Below, piece after piece: positions 8,716 through 16,693 of a stretch of DNA of 64,000 nucleotides. Numbering within the stretch: the first letter of the stretch is position 1; every line of letters starts with the position of its first letter. The DNA comes from Peterkaempfera podocarpi (lineage in GTDB: Bacteria; Actinomycetota; Actinomycetes; Streptomycetales; Streptomycetaceae), in contig NZ_CP162102.1 of assembly GCF_042466665.1 (NCBI RefSeq), positions 4,030,001 through 4,094,000 of the forward strand, given 5' to 3'. The notes under the pieces are model-generated. The model was not told the origin of the DNA and searched no databases. It was given only the letters and a program-made list of their open reading frames with translations. The position numbers and the translations under genes were made by a program.

Positions 8716-9939
8716 TTGCCTGCTCCCCATGAGACAGACGTGTTCCCGTTCCCCGGGTCCTCCTACCAAGGACCCGCACCGCAGTACGCCGAGCTGCGCC
8801 GGTGCCCTCAGTCGGTGGTGAAGGTCCCCACCGCCGGAGGTGTCGACACCTGGCTCGTGACCCGGTACGAAGACGTCCGTGAGGCCTTCGCCGACCCGCG
8901 GATCAGCCGGGCGGCGGCGTGCGGCGAAGCCGCTCCCCGGGTCGGCGGCTCCATGCACACCACCCCTGAAATGATCATCTCGATGGACTCGGTCGAGCAC
9001 TCCCGGTTGCGCAAGCTGGTGGCCGGCGCCTTCACCGTCCGCCGGGTGGAGCAGATGCGGCCACGGATCAAAGCGGTGGTCGACGAGCTGCTGGACGAGA
9101 TGGCCGAGAAGGGGCCGACCGTCGACCTGGTGCAGCAGCTGGCGCTGCCGCTGCCGCTCACCGTCATCGGGGAGCTGCTCGGGGTGCCGCGCCAGGACCT
9201 GCAGACCTTCGAGCGCTGGGCGCGGGCCTTCGCCACGGTGGACGACCGGGCCGGTGGCGCCGCCTCGTTGGAGGGCCTGGCCAAGCTCAGCGAGTACATC
9301 GTGGGCCTGGTCGCGGACAAGCGCGCCAAGCCCACCGACGACATGCTGTCGGAGCTGATCGCGGCCCGCGACGACAACGACCGGCTGAGCGAGCAGGAGC
9401 TGGTGACCTTCGGCTTCACCCTGATCGGCGCCGGCTTCGACACCACGGCCAACCAGCTCGCCAACTCGGTGCTGGCACTGGTCTCGGACCACCGGGACCA
9501 GTGGGACCTGCTGGTGGAGCAGCCCGAACGGATCCCGGTGGCGGTCGAGGAACTGCTGCGCCACGTCAACCTCTTCGCCACCGACACCACGGGCTTCCCC
9601 CGGGTCGCCATCGAGGACCTGGAGCTCGGCGGGGCGAAGATCTCGGCGGGTGACGCCGTGGTGATCGCTCTGGCCTCGGCCAACCGGGACGACGCGGTCT
9701 TCGAGGAGCCCGACCGGCTGGACGTCACCCGCGGCCACAACCCGCACATCTCCTTCGGCCACGGCATCCACCACTGCCTCGGCAAGAGCCTGGGCCGGCT
9801 GGAGATGCAGCTGGCCCTGGAGGGCCTGGTGCAGCGGTTCCCCGATCTGCGGCTGGCGGTGCCCGCCTCCGAGCTTCCCTGGCACATCGGCGAGATCAAC
9901 CACACCCTGACCAGTCTGCCGGTCACCTGGGGCAGCTGA
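8716..9939 (+). CDS. Cytochrome P450 (1 of 4)
   Basis: A 407-residue class I bacterial P450. It has the I-helix oxygen-activation motif AGFDTT, the K-helix E-x-x-R in EELLRHVN, and the heme loop FGHGIHHCLG with ligand near C354. It begins with a TTG codon at 8716, 7 nt after GGAGGT, giving MPAPHETDVFPFPGSSYQGP. It is a close paralogue of the P450 at 32330-33565: they share VFPFPGSSYQGPAPQYA, PEMIISMD and the LPVTWGS end, and both use TTG starts. The likely role is hydroxylation or epoxidation of the polyketide, with electrons from the ferredoxin and reductase at 11961 and 10711. Confidence 0.93.
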   Translation: MPAPHETDVFPFPGSSYQGPAPQYAELRRCPQSVVKVPTAGGVDTWLVTRYEDVREAFADPRISRAAACGEAAPRVGGSMHTTPEMIISMDSVEHSRLRKLVAGAFTVRRVEQMRPRIKAVVDELLDEMAEKGPTVDLVQQLALPLPLTVIGELLGVPRQDLQTFERWARAFATVDDRAGGAASLEGLAKLSEYIVGLVADKRAKPTDDMLSELIAARDDNDRLSEQELVTFGFTLIGAGFDTTANQLANSVLALVSDHRDQWDLLVEQPERIPVAVEELLRHVNLFATDTTGFPRVAIEDLELGGAKISAGDAVVIALASANRDDAVFEEPDRLDVTRGHNPHISFGHGIHHCLGKSLGRLEMQLALEGLVQRFPDLRLAVPASELPWHIGEINHTLTSLPVTWGS

Positions 9940-9960
9940 CGGCAGGTCGCAGACGCCTCC

Positions 9961-10001
9961 ACGGCGGTGCGGGCCCGGGTCTCCCGGGCCCGCACCGCCG
10001 T
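9961..10001. terminator. Hairpin terminator, 19-bp perfect stem
   Basis: Arms 9961-9979 and 9983-10001 pair perfectly with a 3-nt loop. It ends the P450 transcript. Confidence 0.8.
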
Positions 10002-10089
10002 CTCTGTGTATTCCGCACCCCCGCACCCCCGCGCCGCTGTCCGCGCACGGGCACGGGCACGGGCACGCAGGGGTGCGGGCGACCGGAAA

Positions 10090-10125
10090 CGCCCGTGTCC
10101 GCCCCCGGAGGGGCGGACACGGGCG
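10090..10125. terminator. Hairpin terminator, 16-bp perfect stem
   Basis: Arms 10090-10105 and 10110-10125 with a CGGA loop lie 18 bp beyond the stop of the minus-strand secreted protein gene and probably end the ferredoxin operon. Confidence 0.75.
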
Positions 10126-10142
10126 TGGGAGGTGGGCGCGGG

Positions 10143-10691
10143 TCAGTCGGTGCCGGAGACCCAGGTGCCGACGGTGGTCACCGTGACCGGACCTATGTAG
10201 CTGGCGTCACCAGGGTTGGCCAGCACAAAGGCATCGGCGTGGCTGCTGAGGTGGTGCCCGCGGACCTTGCCCATGTGGATGGCCTGGACCATGCCGGGGA
10301 TGGCGCCGCCCTCCGCTGCTCCTCCATGGGTGATGTACATCACGAAGGAGCCGTTGGGGTCGGTGTCCCAGAAGCCCGTGGCCGCGTACAGCGGTCCGCC
10401 GTCGACGTCCGGCGGGCCCTCCGCGTTGAGGGTGTGGTCGGGGTGGAAGTGGAAGATCGGCGTGGTGACCGAGGGTCCCTGGGGGGCCCACACCGTGACG
10501 GTGAGGTCCCAGGTCCCGGTCAGCGTTCTCTCGGGTGCGGCCGAGGCTCTGCTCGGGGCGACACCGAAGCCGAAGCCGACCAGCAGCGCCATCAGAGCCA
10601 GCAGTCCGCCCAGGACCCGGGGCGCGGTGGCCCTGCGGCGGGCGGGGGCGACACTGGGCGCCGTCTCGTTCCGTTCGCTCTGCTCTTGCAT
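10143..10691 (-). CDS. Secreted or membrane-anchored beta-rich protein, paralogue of 31657
   Basis: A 182-residue protein with a basic N-terminus (ARRRATAPR), one hydrophobic segment (GGLLALMALLVGFGFGV) and an Ala-x-Ala-type exit (SRASAAP), so export is likely. The mature part starts GTWDLTVTVWAPQGPS and has FHFHPDHTLN, GFWDTDPNGSFVMYITH and AIHMGKVRGHHLS. The protein at 31657-32202 shares this block order. The pattern suggests a small beta barrel; I do not recognise a named family. I chose the second ATG (10691) because the AAAGG site is too close to the first at 10697. It is the last gene of the ferredoxin-reductase operon, 20 bp after the reductase. Confidence 0.75.
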   Translation of the reverse strand: MQEQSERNETAPSVAPARRRATAPRVLGGLLALMALLVGFGFGVAPSRASAAPERTLTGTWDLTVTVWAPQGPSVTTPIFHFHPDHTLNAEGPPDVDGGPLYAATGFWDTDPNGSFVMYITHGGAAEGGAIPGMVQAIHMGKVRGHHLSSHADAFVLANPGDASYIGPVTVTTVGTWVSGTD

Positions 10692-10710
10692 GGGCATACC
10701 TTTCGTCTCG

Positions 10711-11961
10711 TCAGACTGGTTGTGCTGTACGGTTTTTGAGGTCGAAGCCGGGAGCGGCGACCTCCTCCGGAGTGAGATCGGGGCCGGCGGTCAGCAGCCG
10801 GCGGGCGATGCCGTGGTCGGCGGGCCGGTTGACCGACTCCACCCCCACCAGGCGTCCGCGCCGGAAGCAGAAGACGGAGAACCGCCCCTGCTCCGGGTCG
10901 CCGGCGGTCACGGCCTCGTCATGGCCGGCGGTGATGCCGGCGATCTGCAGCCGCAGGGTGAACTGCTGCGACCAGAACCAGGGGAGCGCGCGGTACGGGG
11001 CGGGCTCACCGCAGATCACAGCGGCGACGGTGCGCGCCTGGTCGGAGGCGTTCTGCACCGACTCCAGCCGCAGCGGGCGGCCCGCGTGCACGCTGGGGAA
11101 CCGGGCGCAGTCGCCGACGGCGTGGATCGCCGGGTCACTGGTCCGCAGCTGCTCGTCGACCAGGACGCCGTCCCCGACGTTCAGGCCGGCCTCCACCGCG
11201 AGCCCCACATTGGGCAGCACCCCGATGCCGACCACCACCAGGTCGGCGGGCAGCCGAGTGCCGCCGTCCAGCTCCACCACCTGCACGGGTCCGTCGCCGG
11301 TGCCCGCGCCGTGCAGCGCGACCACCTCACGGCGCAGCAGCAGCTCGGTGCCCCGGCTGCGGTGCTCGGCGGCCAGCCAGTCGGACATCACGGGGCTGAC
11401 GGCGCGGGCCAGCACTCGCGGCAGGGCCTCCACCACGGTCGGGCAGTGGCCCAGCTCCCGGGCGGTGGCCGCGACCTCCAGGCCGATGAAGCCGGCGCCC
11501 ACCACCACCACCTGAAGCGGCCGTTCCGCACCGGCGAGCTGCTGCCGCAGCGCCTCGGCGTCGTCCAGGCCGCGCAGGACGAGCACACCGGGCCGCTGGG
11601 CACCGGGCACGGGCAGTGCGCGGGGGCGGGCGCCGGTGGCCAGCACCAGGGTGTCGTACGGCAGCGTGCGACCGGAGTCGAGCAGCAGTGTGCACAGCTC
11701 GCGGTCGATCTTCACCGCGCGGTCTCCGCGCAGCAGCTCGATCCGCTGGTCGGAGTAGAACGACGCCGGGCGCAGCTCCAGTTCCTCCTGCCCCACCGTC
11801 CCCGTCTGGTAGGCCTTGGACAGCGGCGGCCGCTGATAGGGCAGCCAGGGCTCCTCGCCGACCAGGGTGATGCGGCCGTCGAAGCCGCGACTGCGCAGCG
11901 CCGCCGCGGTCTCGGAACCGGCCTGTCCCGCGCCGACGATCACGACCGACCGGGCCGCCAT
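10711..11961 (-). CDS. FAD-dependent ferredoxin reductase
   Basis: A 416-residue NAD(P)H:ferredoxin reductase of the rubredoxin/putidaredoxin reductase type. The FAD Rossmann motif VVIVGAGQAGSE is at the N-terminus, PYQRPPLSKAY follows, the NAD(P)H Rossmann VVVVGAGFIGLEVA is near residue 150, and the FAD-closing motif AIHAVGDCARF is near residue 275. The C-terminal domain has FWSQQF. It passes electrons to the adjacent [2Fe-2S] ferredoxin and from there to the four P450s. The start ATG shares one base with the ferredoxin stop (TGATG at 11959-11963), so the two are coupled. Confidence 0.93.
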   Translation of the reverse strand: MAARSVVIVGAGQAGSETAAALRSRGFDGRITLVGEEPWLPYQRPPLSKAYQTGTVGQEELELRPASFYSDQRIELLRGDRAVKIDRELCTLLLDSGRTLPYDTLVLATGARPRALPVPGAQRPGVLVLRGLDDAEALRQQLAGAERPLQVVVVGAGFIGLEVAATARELGHCPTVVEALPRVLARAVSPVMSDWLAAEHRSRGTELLLRREVVALHGAGTGDGPVQVVELDGGTRLPADLVVVGIGVLPNVGLAVEAGLNVGDGVLVDEQLRTSDPAIHAVGDCARFPSVHAGRPLRLESVQNASDQARTVAAVICGEPAPYRALPWFWSQQFTLRLQIAGITAGHDEAVTAGDPEQGRFSVFCFRRGRLVGVESVNRPADHGIARRLLTAGPDLTPEEVAAPGFDLKNRTAQPV

Positions 11962-12284
11962 CAGGACTGCCGCTCCGGGAGGTGGACCACGAGGCCGTCC
12001 AGCGCGTCGGAGATCTGGAGCTGGCAGCTGAGCCGGCTGCTGTCCCGGCGGGGGCTGGCGGTGCCGTAGAGCACCTCGTCCTCGTCGTCGGCCATCTCCG
12101 GCAGCCGCACCGTGCAGGCCTCGTCGATGTAGACATGGCAGGTGCCGCACTGGGCGGAGCCGCCGCACTGGGCCTCGATGCCCTCAAGGTTGTTGATCTT
12201 CGCGCCGCGCATGACGGTGTTGGGCGCCGGTACCTCAAGAACGGTCTCGGTGCCGTTCGGGTGCTTGTAGGTGATCCTGGCCAT
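11961..12284 (-). CDS. [2Fe-2S] ferredoxin, adrenodoxin/putidaredoxin type
   Basis: A 107-residue ferredoxin with the cluster ligands arranged as AQCGGSAQCGTCHVY (C-x5-C-x2-C) and a fourth Cys in RLSCQLQ. DEACTVRLPEMADDEDEVL is the acidic region that docks reductase and P450 in this subfamily. It begins MARITYKHPNG behind AAGGAGGGGG. As first gene of the operon ferredoxin, reductase, secreted protein, it supplies the P450 electron chain, which supports the idea that P450 chemistry is central to the pathway. Confidence 0.95.
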   Translation of the reverse strand: MARITYKHPNGTETVLEVPAPNTVMRGAKINNLEGIEAQCGGSAQCGTCHVYIDEACTVRLPEMADDEDEVLYGTASPRRDSSRLSCQLQISDALDGLVVHLPERQS

Positions 12285-12351
12285 GGCCCCCTCCTTCTGG
12301 AACGTCAGCCGGCTCGAACGACAGGGACTGTGGCAACGCGGCCTAGCGACA

Positions 12352-12369
12352 CCCTGGAGCGGTCCTGGA
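12352..12369 (-). promoter_or_regulatory. Probable SARP heptamer pair for the ferredoxin operon
   Basis: On the minus strand TCCAGGA and TCCAGGG are 11 bp apart. The downstream hexamer TAGGCC is at 6 rather than 8 nt, so this box is weaker than the others. Confidence 0.45.
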
Positions 12370-12444
12370 TACGGCGGGCCCCGGCGGCGTCGACCCCAGC
12401 GGTCCGCGAGCGGCCGTCCACCCGGGCGGACCAGCGTCACGCCC

Positions 12445-13926
12445 ATGAGTGCTCAGATACTGCGGACCGCGTCCGCCCCCGCCCACCCCGGCACCGGGAC
12501 CCGCCGGCTCGGACTTGTGCTGGCCGCGTGCTGCCTGGGCCAGTTCATGAACGTGCTGGATGCCTCCGTGGTGAATGTGGCCCTCCCCGCGATCGACCGC
12601 GAGCTGGCGTTCGGCCCCGGGCTGCAGTGGGTGAACAGCGCCTACACCATCGCGGTCTGCGGCTTCCTGCTGCTCGGTGGACGGCTGGCCGACCTCTACG
12701 GGCAGCGGCGGGTCTTCCTTGCCGGGGTGACCCTGTTCACCCTGGCCAGCAGCGTGGGCGGAGCGGCCGGCGGACCCGCGACCCTGGTGGCCGCGCGTGC
12801 CTTCCAGGGCCTGGGGGCGGCGGTCATGACCCCGGCCACGCTGACCGTACTCGCCACCACCTTCACCGAACCCGGCGCCCGGGCAAGGGCGTTCGGGTGG
12901 TGGAGCGCGGTGTCGGGCGCCGCCGGAGCGATCGGCGTACTGGCCGGAGGGCTGATCACCCAGTGGTTCTCCTGGCGGTGGATCCTGCTGGTCAACGTCC
13001 CCATCGGGCTGGCGCTGCTGGTCGGCGTCGCGCTGGTGGTGCCCGAGTCCCGCCGGCATGGCGACCGCGGATCGCTGGACGTCCCCGGGGCGCTGACGGT
13101 GACCCTGGGCCTGATGGCCACCGTGTACGGCATCGCCGAGTCCCACACATACGGCTGGGGGTCGGTGCGGGTGCTGGGGTCGCTGGTGGCGGGGGCCGCG
13201 CTGCTGACGCTCTTCCTGCTGATCCAGGCACGGTTCGCCCGGCGGCCGCTGGTTCCGCTGGAGGTCTTCCGCCATCGGTCGATGCGCGCCGCCAACCTGG
13301 TCGCCTTCTTCGGCATCGCCGCGCTCTTCTCCACCTTCTACTTCCTCACCCTGGTCCTCCAGCAGGTGCTGGGCTACAGCCCGCTGCGCACCGGCCTGAG
13401 CTACCTGCCGCTCTCGCTGGGGCTGGCACTCGGCGGCTGGGGGATCTCCTCGCTGGTGCCCAGGATCGGTCCCCGTCCGGTGCTGCTGGGCGGACTGACC
13501 CTGGCCACCCTGGGCCTGCTGTGGCTGGGCCGGCTGGACGAGCACTCCGGCTATGCCGCTGATGTGCTGGGGCCGCTGCTGCTGCTGGGCCTGGGCATGG
13601 GCACGGTGCTCAACGCCACCACCAACGCCGCCATCGCCGACCTGCCCGCCCACCAGGCCGGCCTGGCCTCCGGACTGCTGAACACCACCCGGCAGCTGGG
13701 CAGCGCACTCGGCCTGGTGGTCCTGGCCACCCTGGCGGCCGGCCGCGGCGGCACCGCCGTGGTCCGCGCCGACGGGGCAGCCCGGCATGCGCTGGCCGCC
13801 GGCTACGGCCTGGCCCTGACCGGAGCCGCGTTCTGCGCGGCAGCCGGGCTGCTCGCCGCCCTTGCGGTGCCGGTCCGGAGGGCTTCCAGGTCCGCTCGAG
13901 CCGACGGCGAGACGCTGGCCGCCTGA
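12445..13926 (+). CDS. MFS drug exporter, DHA2 (14-TM) family, copy 1
   Basis: A 493-residue multidrug efflux protein of the EmrB/QacA type. It opens with RRLGLVLAACCLGQFMNVLDASVVNVALPAI, contains the family motif GGRLADLYGQRRVFLAG between helices 2 and 3, and WRWILLVNVPIG near helix 6; about 14 hydrophobic segments can be traced. It would pump the pathway product or intermediates out with proton influx. It is divergent from the ferredoxin operon and is followed after 19 bp by an alpha/beta hydrolase, with which it is probably co-transcribed. A second DHA2 exporter is at 21371. Confidence 0.92.
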   Translation: MSAQILRTASAPAHPGTGTRRLGLVLAACCLGQFMNVLDASVVNVALPAIDRELAFGPGLQWVNSAYTIAVCGFLLLGGRLADLYGQRRVFLAGVTLFTLASSVGGAAGGPATLVAARAFQGLGAAVMTPATLTVLATTFTEPGARARAFGWWSAVSGAAGAIGVLAGGLITQWFSWRWILLVNVPIGLALLVGVALVVPESRRHGDRGSLDVPGALTVTLGLMATVYGIAESHTYGWGSVRVLGSLVAGAALLTLFLLIQARFARRPLVPLEVFRHRSMRAANLVAFFGIAALFSTFYFLTLVLQQVLGYSPLRTGLSYLPLSLGLALGGWGISSLVPRIGPRPVLLGGLTLATLGLLWLGRLDEHSGYAADVLGPLLLLGLGMGTVLNATTNAAIADLPAHQAGLASGLLNTTRQLGSALGLVVLATLAAGRGGTAVVRADGAARHALAAGYGLALTGAAFCAAAGLLAALAVPVRRASRSARADGETLAA

Positions 13927-13945
13927 CGGCTAAGGAGGTCTTGCG

Positions 13946-15403
13946 GTGGTCAACATGTGGCCGGGAACGACGACAGAGGACGACCTGCAGGGGTACTACA
14001 CCCAGCGGCCCGACTGGTCGCAGGGCGTCGACCAGGCCGGGCAGCCGGTGGAGTACGCCACCATCGAGGTCCCGCGCGACTACGCCGACCCGGGCGGCGA
14101 GCGGCTCACCCTGGCGATCAGCCGCCGCCGTGCCGCCGGTCCGGCGCGGCGCCGGGGCATTCTGCTCTCCGTCAACGGCGGGCCGGGCGGCGACTGGGGC
14201 CTGGGCCGGGACCTGCCGGGGAAGTTCGCCGGCACCCCGGTGCACGAGGTGTACGACCTGATCGGCTTCGACCCCCGCGGGACCGGCGCCTCCACCAGGT
14301 TGTACGCCGAGGTCACCGTCCCGCGGGCGGCCTTCGACTCACGGCCGCCGGACTCGGCGTTCGCGAGCCTCGCCGAGGACATGCGGGTGCGCGAGCTGGC
14401 CTGCGAGCGGGCGGGCGGCGAGCTGCGCCGCCACATCAGCACCCGCAACACCGCCCGGGACATGGACGTGGTCCGGGGGGTGCTCGGTGAGGAGCGGCTC
14501 TCCTTCGTCGGTTACGCCTACGGGGCCTATGTGGGGGCCGTGTACGGCAGTCTCTTCCCCGGCGGGCTGGACCGCAGCGTGCTGGACTCCTGCGTGGGCC
14601 CGGACTGGACCTGGCGCGAGCAGTTCCTCCAGCAGGGCGATGCGGTGCGGCGCAATGTGGAGCAGTGGGCGCGCTGGACGGCCGACCGGTCCGGCCGCTT
14701 TGCGCTGGGCACCGACCCGCAGCAGGTGCTCACCGCGGTCGAGGTGGTGGTGGCCCGGCTGGAGGCGCTGTCCGGAGGAATCCACCTGCGGACGCTCTTC
14801 GACGGCGCGGTGGGCACCCGGGCGGGCGACCGCGGCCGGTGGGCGGAACTCGCTCAGCTGGTCGGCGACCTGGGCCCGGTGACCGACCCGGAGGCAGCCC
14901 GGGGGCTGCTCGCCGAGCAGGGCGTCTGGCGGCCCGCCGACAGCGAGGGGGACCTGCGCATCGGCGTCCTGGAGGCGATCACCCTGGAGCATTCCTGGCC
15001 GGCCGACCTCGAGGTCTACTACCAGGACATGCGCGACTTCCGCGAGCGCTTCCCCTACGGCTACGGCGTGCTGCGGGCACAGCCCTGGGTGGGCGCGTTC
15101 CGCACCTTCACCGCGCCCGAGGAGCCGGTGGTGCCGAAGCGCGACGGCTACCCGGCCGGGCTGGTGGTGCAGGCCGACGGCGACCCCATGGACCACTACG
15201 ACGGCGGCGTGGCGATGGCGGAGCTGCTCGGCCACCGGCTGCTCACCGTCGCGGACTCGGGCGACCACGAGGTGTACGCACTGGCGGGGAACAAAGAGCT
15301 GGACGCCTATGTGGACCGGTATCTGGTGGACGGCGAACTGCCGCCCCCCGGCACGGCCGTACCCGGCACCACCGCGCGCCCGGACGTCCCTGTGGAGCGC
15401 TGA
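13946..15403 (+). CDS. Alpha/beta hydrolase (tripeptidyl aminopeptidase-like) lacking the nucleophile serine
   Basis: A 485-residue alpha/beta hydrolase of the TAP-like group. VNGGPGGDW is the oxyanion region, IGFDPRGTGAS follows, and the nucleophile elbow reads G189-Y-A191-Y-G193 where the family has G-x-S-x-G. The codon at 14516-14518 is GCC, so Ser is replaced by Ala. VQADGDPMDHYD and a late GDHEVYA may carry the Asp and His positions. A hydrolytic role is therefore doubtful; non-hydrolytic catalysis, cyclisation or binding are alternatives. It has no signal peptide. The GTG start follows a near-perfect AAGGAGG, 19 bp after the exporter gene. Confidence 0.85.
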   Translation: MVNMWPGTTTEDDLQGYYTQRPDWSQGVDQAGQPVEYATIEVPRDYADPGGERLTLAISRRRAAGPARRRGILLSVNGGPGGDWGLGRDLPGKFAGTPVHEVYDLIGFDPRGTGASTRLYAEVTVPRAAFDSRPPDSAFASLAEDMRVRELACERAGGELRRHISTRNTARDMDVVRGVLGEERLSFVGYAYGAYVGAVYGSLFPGGLDRSVLDSCVGPDWTWREQFLQQGDAVRRNVEQWARWTADRSGRFALGTDPQQVLTAVEVVVARLEALSGGIHLRTLFDGAVGTRAGDRGRWAELAQLVGDLGPVTDPEAARGLLAEQGVWRPADSEGDLRIGVLEAITLEHSWPADLEVYYQDMRDFRERFPYGYGVLRAQPWVGAFRTFTAPEEPVVPKRDGYPAGLVVQADGDPMDHYDGGVAMAELLGHRLLTVADSGDHEVYALAGNKELDAYVDRYLVDGELPPPGTAVPGTTARPDVPVER

Positions 15404-15426
15404 CCGCGGCTCGCCCGCAACGACGC

Positions 15427-15460
15427 GGCAGGGGGCGCACCCTTCGGTGCGCCCCCTGCC
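15427..15460. terminator. Bidirectional hairpin terminator, 15-bp perfect stem
   Basis: Arms 15427-15441 and 15446-15460 with loop CTTC lie between the convergent hydrolase and glycosylase genes. Confidence 0.85.
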
Positions 15461-15474
15461 GCCGGCACACCCGG

Positions 15475-16578
15475 TCAGCCGAAGCGGACGTCCTGCACCG
15501 ACGCCCCCGCCGCGGCGAACGCCAGCAGCCGGGCGCCCTCGTCGGCGACCGCGGCACGCTCGCCGGAGCGCAGCGGCGCGAACGGCTCGACCATCAGGGT
15601 GGCGGACCCGCGCTGCTGCTCGATCCGCCACAGGCCCGCGACGAAGCCGTCCACCAGGAAGGTGGACCTGATCAGGCCGTTGCGGGTGAAGATCAGCCTG
15701 CGCTGCTCGTCGGTCAGGATGCGGCTGCGGTCGGCGTGGGAGAGCAGGATGTTGTCGAACTCCGGCAGGAACCGCACCGGGGCGGCCGTCTCCGGTCCGG
15801 GCCTGGGCGCCTCGAGGAGATCGAAGAGTTCTTGGCCGTTCTCGTCGCGGAAGACGGCCAGCCTCGGACGCAGCCGCTTGACCGCGGCGGCCAGGCGGGT
15901 CATGCCGGACCAGGTCTGCATGTCCTTGACGCTCGCCGGGCCGAAGGCCGCGAGGTAGCGCAGCACCGTCGCGTCCGGAACGGAGTCCCCGGCCGACGGC
16001 CCTCCGAGCCACGACTCGGCGGTGGTGTGGACGGCCTGGCCGCTCTCACCCCAGAGGCCGCGCGGCGGGATCTGGACCAGCGGCACCAGGTTCCGTACGG
16101 CGTTGGCGAGGGCGAAGCCGTCGCGTTCCGGCCACCGCTCGACGAGCCGGCTGCCGAGTCCGCCGATCGTCAGCGGCTCCTCCTCGACCAGTCGGCGGCC
16201 CAGGGCGGCGACCTCCGCCAGGTCCAGATCGGCCAGTTGGCGGCCGAAGGTGCCCTGCAGCGACCGGGCCAGTGCCTCCTCCAGCACAGGGCGGAGCAGC
16301 ACGCAGTCGCGGGCGGTGACCAGGTGGATGGTGCTGCGCATCAGCACCAGGCGGACCGCACTGCGGTCCTTGATCAGTCCGGCCAGCTCCTCCAGCCGGA
16401 AGCCCGCCAGCCTGGTCCACAGGCCGAGATAGGGCGGGTTGGGGGCCTGGGCCTGCATGCCGACCAGGTGCTCCAGCGCGTCGGCGGCGGGCATCGCGGC
16501 GCGCTCCAGCAGCAGCTGCCTGCTCAGCAGGGCGCGATTGAGCTCCCTGCGGGTCAGTACGGGCGGGGTCGCGGTCAT
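15475..16578 (-). CDS. AlkZ-family DNA glycosylase (winged-helix), copy 2
   Basis: A 367-residue paralogue of the protein at 6966-8054. The catalytic pair is Q42-A-Q44 (LVGMQAQAPNPPYLGLWTR), matching the Q-x-Q class. RYLAAFGPASVKDMQTW, RFLPEFDNILLSHADRSR and RSTFLVDGFVAGLW correspond block for block to copy 1. Having two diverged copies in one cluster is known for trioxacarcin-type producers and suggests the enzymes deal with different adducts or act redundantly. It is separated from the upstream oxidoreductase by a hairpin, so it probably has its own promoter, for which I see no SARP box. Confidence 0.88.
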   Translation of the reverse strand: MTATPPVLTRRELNRALLSRQLLLERAAMPAADALEHLVGMQAQAPNPPYLGLWTRLAGFRLEELAGLIKDRSAVRLVLMRSTIHLVTARDCVLLRPVLEEALARSLQGTFGRQLADLDLAEVAALGRRLVEEEPLTIGGLGSRLVERWPERDGFALANAVRNLVPLVQIPPRGLWGESGQAVHTTAESWLGGPSAGDSVPDATVLRYLAAFGPASVKDMQTWSGMTRLAAAVKRLRPRLAVFRDENGQELFDLLEAPRPGPETAAPVRFLPEFDNILLSHADRSRILTDEQRRLIFTRNGLIRSTFLVDGFVAGLWRIEQQRGSATLMVEPFAPLRSGERAAVADEGARLLAFAAAGASVQDVRFG

Positions 16579-16639
16579 GTCGCAATCGTTCCTGACTGGG
16601 CGTCGGGCGTCTGCGGCGTCCGGTGCACGCAGTCGGACG

Positions 16640-16677
16640 CCGCGGTGGTGCTCCCGGGCCGGGGAGCACCACCGCGG
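16640..16677. terminator. Hairpin terminator, 16-bp perfect stem
   Basis: Arms 16640-16655 and 16662-16677 surround a 6-nt loop, 17 bp beyond the stop of the minus-strand oxidoreductase. Confidence 0.75.
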
Positions 16678-16693
16678 GGGGTCGGGCGGGCTG

